The notes under the pieces: generated by a model
The model's input: the letters and a program-made list of their open reading frames with translations, nothing else
What the model was told of the DNA's origin: nothing
Databases searched by the model: none
Position numbers and translations under genes: made by a program
From: SURF-33 sp964598885
Lineage (GTDB): Bacteria; Desulfobacterota; Desulfobacteria; Desulfobacterales; Desulfosalsimonadaceae
NCBI GenBank assembly: GCA_964598885.1
Contig: CAZRES010000062.1
Coordinates: 1 to 17,451 of the forward strand
Direction of reading: 5' to 3'
DNA length: 17,451 nt
Shown here: positions 6,789-14,170 of the stretch, piece by piece
Numbering within the stretch: the stretch's first letter is position 1
Layout: each line of letters starts with the position of its first letter

Positions 6789-8207
6789 CTATGGATCGGC
6801 CACAGCCCGGACATACAGTCCGCAGGCCATATCGAGGGAAGCAACAAAACCCGTTTCCGTATCCACAAACCACGCGCTGACATAGGATCGCCGATCCCCG
6901 CTCCAAAGCCGGTTCTGACGGGGATCGAACAGTTCCGGCTGACAAAAATCATCCGGAGTTTGGGAAGCACGGATCAACGTCAGGAGTTCGTCAATAACGG
7001 GCAGACGCCAGGTGCGATATTCGGCAAAACCGATCCGGTTCAGCCCATTGATATATTCACCGGCCTGTTTCCAACTGACGGGATGCGATGATCCGGATTT
7101 TTCCCAGATACGACCGTTCCGGTCATCGAAAATGATGCGCGGCTCGTTGGGATGACTCCGGAATTGTTCCTTATCGGTTGACCGAGTCCCGACAGGAAGA
7201 CTGTGATTAATCGGACGCCAGTTCTCATCCAGATTGAAAACCGCTCTGGCCCGGTTTCCGTTGATTTTTATCGAATAGCGGCGCAACGGCGCTGCTTTCA
7301 AACAGGACACGTCTGCGGCTGGTTGCTCCTTTTTTTTTGAGTTTTGATTATCAGAACCGGCAGCAAGCCGGCAAGAGGATTCCATACCGGACAACCATTC
7401 GTGAAATGCGGATTCGGCCGAATCCCGCATGCTCGCAACATTCTGGAATCGATGCTTTGGATCAGATCGAACGGATGTGCTCAGAAACTGGTCCCATGCC
7501 CGGCCCAGGACCGGGTTGATATCACCGGGATGGTGTTTTGCCCATTGCTCCACCGGCAACACGCCGGTGAGAAGCCGCCAGGCCACCATTCCGAGGCTGA
7601 ACAGATCCGAACGCGCATCCACGCTGTCGGGATCGGCTTCCTGTTCCGGGGCAGCGTAGTAAGGGGTTCCGATTTTAAGTCGATCTGAAAAGCGCGTCGT
7701 ATCGCCGGGTATGCGCGAAAGGCCGAAATCAATGATTTTTATGCTGTCATCTTTTGTAAGCAGAAGATTGTCCGGCTTGATATCCCGGTGAACAATGCCT
7801 TCGCAGTGAAGGCGTTCAAGACCATTCCAGATCTGGCGAATAGATTTCATGGCCCGCGGGGGCGGCAGTATCCGCGAAGATCGTTCCAGTTCGCCGTGCT
7901 CGCCGGTAATGATACCGAGGTTCATGCAGTGGTATTCCATGACGAAAAACGGTTTTCCTGCGTCATCGTGATTGAAATCAAGAACAGCGGCGATATGCGG
8001 GTGCCGGATCCGCGCCAATACATCGGCCTCCCGGGTGAAAATATCGACAAGCTCCCGGGGTTTTAAGATATTTTTCAGTTGGTCATGGGGTTCCAGCCGT
8101 TTTAAAGCCAGGATACGGCCGATGCCCGGTGCCCGGACTTTGTACACCCTGCCCATGCCGCCTTTGCCAAGAAGGCCTCTGATTTCATATAAACCGATTT
8201 TCTTCAT
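6789..8207 (-). CDS. Hanks-type Ser/Thr protein kinase with C-terminal DUF1566 (Lcl-like) domain
   Basis: The 472-residue protein begins with a complete kinase domain (about residues 7-270): glycine loop GKGGMGRVYKV (14-24), ATP-binding Lys36 in ALKRL, a candidate helix-C Glu60, catalytic HRDIKPDN (140-147), DFG (160-162), and APE (186-188) in the activation segment. A low-complexity linker (about 275-310) contains a Lys-rich patch. The C-terminal region (about 350-470) has the DUF1566 pattern: FDDRNGRIWEK, Trp-Lys-Gln-Ala, WRLPVIDELLTLI, LWSG and a final LYVRAV. No membrane segment is present, unlike PknB-type receptor kinases, so it is probably a soluble enzyme with a fused recognition domain. 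The catalytic residues are intact. Its targets are unknown. It lies between the hydrolase (convergent) and pfaD (divergent). Confidence 0.92.
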   Translation of the reverse strand: MKKIGLYEIRGLLGKGGMGRVYKVRAPGIGRILALKRLEPHDQLKNILKPRELVDIFTREADVLARIRHPHIAAVLDFNHDDAGKPFFVMEYHCMNLGIITGEHGELERSSRILPPPRAMKSIRQIWNGLERLHCEGIVHRDIKPDNLLLTKDDSIKIIDFGLSRIPGDTTRFSDRLKIGTPYYAAPEQEADPDSVDARSDLFSLGMVAWRLLTGVLPVEQWAKHHPGDINPVLGRAWDQFLSTSVRSDPKHRFQNVASMRDSAESAFHEWLSGMESSCRLAAGSDNQNSKKKEQPAADVSCLKAAPLRRYSIKINGNRARAVFNLDENWRPINHSLPVGTRSTDKEQFRSHPNEPRIIFDDRNGRIWEKSGSSHPVSWKQAGEYINGLNRIGFAEYRTWRLPVIDELLTLIRASQTPDDFCQPELFDPRQNRLWSGDRRSYVSAWFVDTETGFVASLDMACGLYVRAVADP

Positions 8208-8349
8208 GCAACGCGTTTTCCGCTGATCATTAGGGATGCTTGGGTACGGTGGAATGTTTAACCGTTGAACCTGATTGTGCTTTCAAAAAGAATCTGCTAT
8301 CAGTACCGGTGTGTCTGGTCAAAATAAAAATGGGCGAACATAAACGGAT
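8208..8349. promoter_or_regulatory. Divergent intergenic region between the kinase and pfaD-like genes
   Basis: These 142 bp must hold promoters for both directions. The best plus-strand pair is TTGTGC (8275-8280) and TATCAG (8298-8303) with a 17-base spacer; both boxes are weak matches. A GTTNAAC direct repeat occurs at 8256-8270. Neither start codon has a strong ribosome-binding site. Confidence 0.25.
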
Positions 8350-9978
8350 ATGAATGATCTTTGGTTTAAACCGGGCCGGCAGGGGCCGGAAACCGGCGCG
8401 CACGCCTTATCCACGGCTCTGCTGAGAACCGGTGATCCGCTGTTCATCGTTAATGCCGGGGGCGTACCGGGTGTTTGCCGCGACGGGACGATGATTGCGG
8501 GGCGGCATGGTGATCCTTTACCCGGACATTTCCGGCTGCTGACCATGATCATGTCTATGCGGCCGGAAAATCTCGGCAGCGAAACCTTTAAAAAACGGCA
8601 CGGCATTCGATATGCCTGTGCAGCCGGCGCCATGGCCAACGGCATTTCATCCGTAGCGCTGGTAACAGCCGCCGGTCGTGCCGGAATGATCGGTTTTTTC
8701 GGTTCCGCCGGCCTGAGACAAAATGAGCTGGAAACCGCCCTGATCCGATTAAACACGGAAACATCGGACATCCCCTGGGGCGTCAACCTGATCCATGCGC
8801 CCGGATCACCGAACCGCGAAGCCATGATGGTGGATCTTTATCTGGATCATCATGTCCGGTGCATCAGCGCCGCCGGATACCTCCGCCTGACCTGGCCCCT
8901 GGTTTTTTTCCGTTTGCGCGGCATTCACCGGAAAAACGATGGAACCATCGTCTGTCCGAACCGCGTCATTGCGAAAGTCTCACGCCTGGAAGTGGCCCGG
9001 CAGTTTCTCTCCCCGCCGCCCGCCAAAATCGTGGCCCGGCTGAAGGAATCGGGAAAAATTACCAGAACCGAAGCCGAGCTTGCCTGTTTTGTTCCCATGG
9101 CCGAGGACGTCACAGCCGAAGCGGATTCCGGCGGTCATACCGACAACCGGCCGGCCGTCACTCTACTGCCGGCCATGCTGGCCCTGCGGGACGAATGCGC
9201 TGCCCGGTTTTCCTATGCCGCCTCCCCCTGTATCGGCCTTGCCGGGGGCCTGGGAACGCCGTTTGCCGTTGCCGCGGCCTTTGTCATGGGAGCTGATTAT
9301 GTGCTCACCGGTTCCGTGAACCAGTCCTGCGTGGAGGCCGGCACATCTGCTGTTGTAAAACAATTGCTTGCCCGGGCCGGTCAAACCGATACAACCATGG
9401 CGCCGGCCGCTGATATGTTTGAACGAGGCGTCAAGGTTCAGGTCCTGAAATCCGGCACTCTTTTTCCCCAACGGGCCGCGAGCCTCTATGAGTTCTATCG
9501 CCGATATGGCACCCTGGAACAAATCCCGGAAGACATTCGCGCCGAACTTGAAACCAAAATTTTCCAGGAAACCATGGATGCCGCCTGGGACCGGACCCGG
9601 GCATTTTTTGCGGACTATGATCCATCCCAAATCGAGCGGGCGGCAACCGATCTGAAGCATAAAATGGCTCTGGTGTTCCGCTCCTACCTCGGCCGCTCAT
9701 CCCGATGGGCCATTACCGGTGATCCCCGGCGGGCAAAGGATTTTCAGATCTGGTGCGGTCCTGCCATGGGCGCGTTCAACCAATGGACAGCCGGTTCATT
9801 TCTGGCAGACCCGGTCAATCGCAGCTTCGAGACCATTGCGATGAACCTGCTCTTCGGCGCTTGCGTGGCCATCCGCCGGGCGGGCGTTATCCACGGCGGC
9901 ATCCCATTGTCGTCCCATGTGGCCCAATACGCGCCGCTGCCACTGGAGACGATCCGGGAATTGCTGACAAAAAAATAA
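8350..9978 (+). CDS. pfaD: PfaD-like FMN-dependent trans-acting enoyl reductase
   Basis: The 542-residue protein follows the PfaD family throughout. It has an FMN-barrel start (IGFFGSAGLRQNELE, about 114-128), DHHVRCISAAGYLRLT (about 166-181), a Gly-rich phosphate-binding segment CIGLAGGLGTPFAVAAAF with GADYVLTGSVNQ, and the family hallmark ERGVKVQVLKSGTLFPQRA followed by LYEFYRRYGTLEQIP. PfaD reduces enoyl-thioester intermediates in trans for PUFA synthases, and related domains serve trans-AT polyketide synthases. It is larger than and distinct from ordinary nitronate monooxygenases, to which it is distantly related. The start lacks a good ribosome-binding site. It is followed after 81 bp by an acyltransferase, but no ketosynthase or carrier protein is in the window, so the product is unknown. 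Confidence 0.9.
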   Translation: MNDLWFKPGRQGPETGAHALSTALLRTGDPLFIVNAGGVPGVCRDGTMIAGRHGDPLPGHFRLLTMIMSMRPENLGSETFKKRHGIRYACAAGAMANGISSVALVTAAGRAGMIGFFGSAGLRQNELETALIRLNTETSDIPWGVNLIHAPGSPNREAMMVDLYLDHHVRCISAAGYLRLTWPLVFFRLRGIHRKNDGTIVCPNRVIAKVSRLEVARQFLSPPPAKIVARLKESGKITRTEAELACFVPMAEDVTAEADSGGHTDNRPAVTLLPAMLALRDECAARFSYAASPCIGLAGGLGTPFAVAAAFVMGADYVLTGSVNQSCVEAGTSAVVKQLLARAGQTDTTMAPAADMFERGVKVQVLKSGTLFPQRAASLYEFYRRYGTLEQIPEDIRAELETKIFQETMDAAWDRTRAFFADYDPSQIERAATDLKHKMALVFRSYLGRSSRWAITGDPRRAKDFQIWCGPAMGAFNQWTAGSFLADPVNRSFETIAMNLLFGACVAIRRAGVIHGGIPLSSHVAQYAPLPLETIRELLTKK

Positions 9979-10059
9979 ATTGTATAATTCAAATAATATC
10001 AATAAAATATAAATATTATTTAATGTAAAGAATTAATTTCTGGACGGAGAAAATCGACA
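9979..10059 (+). other. Very AT-rich spacer between reductase and acyltransferase genes
   Basis: The 81 bp are almost entirely A and T for the first 60 bases, in sharp contrast to both flanking genes. They include TTGTATAATTC-like and TATAAATATTATT runs that could act as an UP-like or -10 region. A clear ribosome-binding site (GGACGGAG) closes the spacer ten bases before the TTG start of the next gene. The acyltransferase may therefore have its own promoter. Confidence 0.4.
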
Positions 10060-11493
10060 TTGGAACACATCATCAGCCCGGCGGTTGCATCCTTATCATC
10101 ACCAGCGCAATCTTGCTTGCGGCAATGGCCGGAAATTTTTGCTGTTTCCGGAGCGCAAAAAAAAGACATCCGTCGCCAACTCATTGATCTGAACAGTCAT
10201 TGGAGCAAGAATACCGACACAGCGGGTTTAAAATCCTTAGCTGACATGAGCCGTCGGAATTTTGTCGCAGACGATCCGCATCGATTATTGCTGGCATTAG
10301 CCGGTGATCAAGATGTGTCCGATGCCTGCGGCACCGCCCTCGATCTTCTGGAAATCAACACCGGAAACTGCTGGGTGGAAAAAACAATCTGTTATGGTCA
10401 AAATGACCCGCCCGGCAAAATCGCCTTTGTTTTTCCTGGTCAGGGAAGTCAGTACACGGGCATGGGAAAACAGCTTGCACAGATGTTTCCGGAAATCCGG
10501 GAGGCATTGATCACGGGGGACCGACTGTTTGAACGCTTTCCCCGGCTCAGCGACTATATCTATCCGGATTATTCCGATACAGACAACCAGCCGCCCGGGG
10601 AAAAACATTCTTCAGATTTTACAGAATCCTCTGAAAATCCGGAAGAACGCCTGCGTTCTACGGATGTGGCCCAACCGGCCATCGGCGCCTTGAGCCTGGG
10701 AATGATGCACATTTTAGAGAACCTTAATGTCCGGCCCGATGCCTGTTGCGGTCACAGCTTCGGCGAGCTTACCGCGCTTTGTGGGGCCAAAAGACTGGAT
10801 GCGGAAACATTCATGACTCTTGCCGTTGTCAGAGGAAAATGCATGGCGGCCGTAGGTGACGACAGGGACCGGGGCGCCATGCTGGCGGTGGGTGCGCCCA
10901 TCGTTGCTATCGAATCTCTGATCGCATCGTCAGGAATTGACGTGATCCTGGCTAATCGCAACGGCCCGGATCAGGGAGTGATATCCGGACCCACAGCGGC
11001 CGTTCATCAAATGAAGGCTCTTTGCAAAAAACAAAAAATCCGGGCCACCCTCCTGCCCGTGGCGGCGGCGTTCCACAGCCGCCTGGTGAGGGATGCGGCC
11101 GAACCATTTCAGCAGATTCTGCAATCTGCGGCATTTAATGCGGGAACCGTTCCGGTGTATGCCAATACCACCGCCCTGCCCTATCCCGCGGATCCGCACC
11201 AGACCAGGCAACTCCTGGGAGAACACCTGCTTTATCCGGTGAATTTTTTGGATGAAATTCAAAACATGTATGCGGACGGCATCCGCATTTTTCTCGAAAT
11301 TGGACCGAAAAACGTGCTGACCGGGCTCATCAACGCCATCTTGAAACACCAGTCCGACGTTTTTGCTTTTGCGGTGGACGCTTCCGCGGGCCGTCGCTGC
11401 GGCATAATGGATCTTGCCATGGCCCTTTGCCGGCTGGCATCGCTGGGTGTTCCGACGAATCTGATCCGATGGCGGCCGCCGGCGCAGACATAA
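10060..11493 (+). CDS. Discrete malonyl-type acyltransferase with N-terminal ketosynthase-acyltransferase linker-like region
   Basis: From a TTG with GGAG ten bases upstream, the protein has 477 residues. The acyltransferase domain starts near 119: FVFPGQGSQYTGMG (123-136), nucleophile Ser233 in GHSFGE, Arg258 in VVRGK expected to hold a carboxylated extender such as malonyl-CoA, AAFHS with His339, and EIGPKNVLTG (413-422). Residues 26-118 resemble the linker between ketosynthase and acyltransferase in type I synthases (FAVSGAQKKDIRRQL, then a Leu-Ala-Asp-Met segment). Ordinary FabD proteins are about 310 residues and lack this part. With the preceding PfaD-like reductase it resembles the AT-ER pairing of PksE-type trans-acting proteins, but as two genes. 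It presumably loads malonyl units onto carrier proteins encoded elsewhere. Confidence 0.88.
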   Translation: MEHIISPAVASLSSPAQSCLRQWPEIFAVSGAQKKDIRRQLIDLNSHWSKNTDTAGLKSLADMSRRNFVADDPHRLLLALAGDQDVSDACGTALDLLEINTGNCWVEKTICYGQNDPPGKIAFVFPGQGSQYTGMGKQLAQMFPEIREALITGDRLFERFPRLSDYIYPDYSDTDNQPPGEKHSSDFTESSENPEERLRSTDVAQPAIGALSLGMMHILENLNVRPDACCGHSFGELTALCGAKRLDAETFMTLAVVRGKCMAAVGDDRDRGAMLAVGAPIVAIESLIASSGIDVILANRNGPDQGVISGPTAAVHQMKALCKKQKIRATLLPVAAAFHSRLVRDAAEPFQQILQSAAFNAGTVPVYANTTALPYPADPHQTRQLLGEHLLYPVNFLDEIQNMYADGIRIFLEIGPKNVLTGLINAILKHQSDVFAFAVDASAGRRCGIMDLAMALCRLASLGVPTNLIRWRPPAQT

Positions 11494-11505
11494 CGGTTCA
11501 TCTCA

Positions 11506-11558
11506 AACGGTCGTATTTCCTCCCTGGTTTTCAGTTAAAAAATAATCAGGGAACCGTT
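11506..11558 (+). other. Nested stem-loop after the acyltransferase gene
   Basis: An outer pair AACGGT/ACCGTT (11506-11511, 11553-11558) encloses CCCTG/CAGGG (11522-11526, 11547-11551), with an A/T-rich loop between. It lies 12 bp after the acyltransferase stop and before the DUF5329-like gene. No T-run follows on the plus strand, so termination is doubtful; an mRNA end or processing site is possible. Confidence 0.4.
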
Positions 11559-11584
11559 CGGCAACTGGATGGAATTTGAATAAT

Positions 11585-11998
11585 ATGACGATTATGCTTA
11601 TCCGAAAGGTCAAAACCACCGGCGTTGTTTTATCGTATTTACTCCTGTTTGTCTTTTTTTTCGCGGGGTTTTTGGGAGCTGACTGGAATGAAGAAAAGGT
11701 CAAAATCAATTATCTGATTGACGAGATCGAACAGCTGGATGGTGTTTTCTTAAGAAACGGGAAAAAACATTCTCCCGCAAAAGCAGCCGCCCACATCCGC
11801 ATGAAGATGAAAAAAGCCATGGAATCGTGGTTTGCGCCGAATCAGGAAGAATGGACAGCAAAAATGTTTATTGACAAAATCGCCTCAACTTCCTCTATCT
11901 CCGGAAAACCATATCAGATAAAATTTAAAACCGGTGAAACGGTTAACACCGGAGATTGGCTTCACCAGCAACTCAAAAATTTTCCCGGCAACCCCTAA
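11585..11998 (+). CDS. Small secreted DUF5329-like protein
   Basis: From the ATG at 11585 the product has 137 residues. A basic N-terminus and one hydrophobic stretch (about 12-31) ending Gly-Ala form a likely signal peptide, followed by a mature part of about 105 residues. That part has the pattern I associate with DUF5329: INYLIDEIEQLDGVFLRNGK, AAAHIRMKMKKA, FIDKIASTSSISGKPY and a C-terminal WLHQQL. The molecular function of the family is unknown; the mature protein is probably periplasmic. An in-frame TTG at 11576 with GGAT upstream is another possible start and does not change the mature protein. It follows the acyltransferase by 91 bp including a stem-loop and overlaps the end of the convergent Rrf2 gene by three bases. 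Confidence 0.75.
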   Translation: MTIMLIRKVKTTGVVLSYLLLFVFFFAGFLGADWNEEKVKINYLIDEIEQLDGVFLRNGKKHSPAKAAAHIRMKMKKAMESWFAPNQEEWTAKMFIDKIASTSSISGKPYQIKFKTGETVNTGDWLHQQLKNFPGNP

Positions 11999-12507
11999 TA
12001 ATACTTGAAAACAAAGACCGATCGACCCGTTGCGGGACCCGATGATTTTTCCCGGGATAACAACCGGTATTTCTTTCCGGCCCGTATCTCTCTGCGCCGG
12101 CTCATGAGGATATCCAGTGTGATCCCATCCAGATACGCAAACATATTCCTGCTTGCCTCACGCCAGACCTGACGGGCCAGGCATTCTCCCGTTTCCTTGC
12201 AGAACGTGCAGGTATAATCGGTATTTTCAGCGCATTCCGTGATGGCGGATTGCTTCTCGAAAACGCGCACAACATCCCCTATTGAAATCGCGTTGAGTTC
12301 GCGGGCCAACTCATAACCGCCATGCGCGCCTCTGTGACTCTTGATTATCCCGGCAGCCTTTAGCGTTCGAACCAGTTTCTCAAGATATTTCAGCGATATT
12401 TTTTGTCGGACCGCCATAGCACGAAGCGGCACCGGCCCGTCATCGGCGTTTATGGCCAAATCGAGGATAAGGCGCAATCCATAACGGGTTTTGGTGGTCA
12501 ATCGCAT
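11995..12507 (-). CDS. Rrf2-family transcriptional regulator with four clustered cysteines
   Basis: The 170-residue protein opens with the Rrf2 winged-helix signature: MRLTTKTRYGLRLILDLA, ISLKYLEKLVRTLKAAGII and RGAHGGYELAR (59-69). The effector region has Cys92, Cys100, Cys103 and Cys109 (ECAEN, then CTFC, then GECLARQVW). That resembles but does not equal the three-cysteine spacing of IscR, so an iron-sulfur or other redox-sensing site is plausible, not shown. A C-terminal tail of roughly 25-30 residues rich in basic and Ser/Gly residues makes it longer than the usual 140-150 residues. It is 33 bp after the response regulator gene on the same strand and probably the last gene of that operon. 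The regulated genes are unknown. Confidence 0.9.
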   Translation of the reverse strand: MRLTTKTRYGLRLILDLAINADDGPVPLRAMAVRQKISLKYLEKLVRTLKAAGIIKSHRGAHGGYELARELNAISIGDVVRVFEKQSAITECAENTDYTCTFCKETGECLARQVWREASRNMFAYLDGITLDILMSRRREIRAGKKYRLLSREKSSGPATGRSVFVFKYY

Positions 12508-12540
12508 CAGCTATTACATCAAGAGGGTATTGAAATTTTA

Positions 12541-13011
12541 TTACCGATTTGTTTCTCTGGTTTTATCCAGGGTCTTTTTCCATCGAGGCCTGTTTTTGTG
12601 TTCTTCAGCGGCCTTTAGAACCTCATGGATGGTCTTCAGCAACATCTGGCGATCAACGGGCTTGTCCACAAAAGCAGATGGATGAAAGTAATCCTCATCC
12701 CTGTAGCGCTCCGGACGCACACCCAGTTCGTTTTTCATTGCCGACACGGCGATCACCGGTATTTCTTTGAGCTCCGGATCTTCCTGCAGGGCTTTCCAGA
12801 GTTCGAAGCCGGCGTAGCTGGAGCCCATCATCACATCAAGCAAGACAAGATCCGGTCGCTGATTTTGTATCAGCTCCAGCCCGCTCGGGCCGTTGGTGGC
12901 TGTGACGGTCATAAAACCGTTACGCTTCAAAAACGTCTCCATAGTGAAGAGATAATCCTCGTTGTCATCGACCAGCGCGATTTTGATTGATTTTTTTTCT
13001 GATTCATTCAT
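12541..13011 (-). CDS. Single-domain response regulator
   Basis: The ATG at 13011 is preceded by GAGGGA at ideal spacing and gives 156 residues. The frame is open further upstream but only as overlap with the kinase gene. The receiver domain is complete: acidic pair Asp15-Asp16, phospho-acceptor Asp59 in LVLLDVMM, Ser90 and Lys117 (VDKP). An extended loop between Ser90 and Lys117 (KNELGVRPERYRDEDYFHP) is longer than in CheY. There is no output domain, only a basic tail. It overlaps the end of the upstream kinase gene by eight bases, so the two form a coupled pair. Its output must go through a partner protein, which is not identifiable here. Confidence 0.93.
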   Translation of the reverse strand: MNESEKKSIKIALVDDNEDYLFTMETFLKRNGFMTVTATNGPSGLELIQNQRPDLVLLDVMMGSSYAGFELWKALQEDPELKEIPVIAVSAMKNELGVRPERYRDEDYFHPSAFVDKPVDRQMLLKTIHEVLKAAEEHKNRPRWKKTLDKTRETNR

Positions 13012-14170
13012 GTGTCCCTCCCTGTTGAGGATTATTCGCATTTGTTGAATCGAATGGAGAATGGCCCGTATCAATAGTAGTGGATAAAGCGAAAATGATG
13101 CGAAACAAGCTGCCTTTTCCGCTTTTGGTAAGTATCTCGATCTTTCCGCCGTGGCTGCGAACGATGCGATCCACCACTACCAGCCCCAACCCGGTGCCCG
13201 CCGCACCCTTTGTGGAAAAAAACTGCGTAAATATATTGTCAAGAATTTGCGGATCAATTCCATCGGCATCATCTTCCACCTCGAACATAAAATGACGGGC
13301 ATCATAAAAATCAACCCGCACAATGACCGTATGCCGACGTTTTTCCAGATCATTGCTACAGGCTTCGATGGCATTCCAAATCAAATTGTTTAACAGACGG
13401 GATATGGAAATCACGTCTACTTCCACTTTGGGAATTGCGGGATTCAACGACGATATGAGCTGAATGCCGAGGCTGCCGACTTTGGTCTGAAACAGATCCA
13501 CCGCTTCACGGGCGAGTTTCGCCGGTGAAGACTTCTGGAGGCGCGGTTTGCGTTCTTTGGCGGAATAGAGAATATTCTGGGTAACGCGGGTAATCTCGGC
13601 GATATTTCGTTTAATACACCGCCATCCTTTTTCGGCCAGATCCATGTCATTATCTACGAGCGCTTCATCCACCACATAAACCCCCCCTTGAAGGCCTTCG
13701 AGAATATTTTTGATGTCGTGGGATAGAAAGGCCATGGACTGTCCAAGAAAAATCAATTCCTTATACATTTCCTTAATGATTTGGATGTTAGTGGCAAGTT
13801 CGATTACCGCGGTCACATTTCCCAAAACATCCAGAAGCGGCGTGGTGTAAAGCACCACTTCCTGGATGTTGCCATCGGGCAGTCGGATGGTTTCTTCGCC
13901 GGTATGGATTTTTTTGTCGGCAAATGTTTTCTGAACAGGGCAATGTTGACAGCGTTGCTGACTTCCTTTCACGACGTTATGGCACTGCTGGCCCATAACG
14001 TCTCCAAAATCGTTTTGGAAAGTTTGATTGGTAAATATGTAACGCAGATTCTGATCCTGAATGGTGACGTAGATGGGCAGCAGATCAATCACCATTTTAA
14101 AGCTCAGATCCATCAGTGGTTGCGATGGAGATACGGTCATTTGCTGTAGCTCACTCTTGAATCGGTTCAT
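13004..14170 (-). CDS. Cytoplasmic PAS-domain sensor histidine kinase
   Basis: The 388-residue protein has an N-terminal PAS domain (about 24-130) with a cysteine cluster: Cys63 in QQCHNV, then Cys74 and Cys77 in RCQHCPV. The kinase core follows, with an H-box FLSHDIKN (His151), N-box NNLIWNAIEAC (261-271), a G1-like DDADGID and a G2 box GTGLGL (325-330). No membrane segment is present, so it senses a cytoplasmic signal. The Cys-x10-Cys-x2-Cys pattern in PAS domains is frequent in anaerobic deltaproteobacteria and suggests metal or redox sensing; this is inferred. GGA eight bases before the ATG supports the start, which lies 20 bp inside the end of the UspA gene. It overlaps the response regulator gene. 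Confidence 0.93.
   Translation of the reverse strand: MNRFKSELQQMTVSPSQPLMDLSFKMVIDLLPIYVTIQDQNLRYIFTNQTFQNDFGDVMGQQCHNVVKGSQQRCQHCPVQKTFADKKIHTGEETIRLPDGNIQEVVLYTTPLLDVLGNVTAVIELATNIQIIKEMYKELIFLGQSMAFLSHDIKNILEGLQGGVYVVDEALVDNDMDLAEKGWRCIKRNIAEITRVTQNILYSAKERKPRLQKSSPAKLAREAVDLFQTKVGSLGIQLISSLNPAIPKVEVDVISISRLLNNLIWNAIEACSNDLEKRRHTVIVRVDFYDARHFMFEVEDDADGIDPQILDNIFTQFFSTKGAAGTGLGLVVVDRIVRSHGGKIEILTKSGKGSLFRIIFALSTTIDTGHSPFDSTNANNPQQGGTHE

Noticed and set aside
8319..8825. Minus-strand open frame over the start of pfaD
   Set aside because: It is antisense to conserved PfaD sequence, has no domain pattern, and would overlap the divergent promoter region.
8350..9978. Nitronate monooxygenase as the name for the FMN-barrel protein
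   Set aside because: Length and the ERGVKVQVLKSGTLFP segment match PfaD-type trans enoyl reductases, and the neighbour is an acyltransferase.
13012..13074. Upstream ATG at 13074 for the response regulator
   Set aside because: The extra residues lie inside the kinase gene and have no receiver-domain similarity; the ATG at 13011 has an excellent ribosome-binding site.
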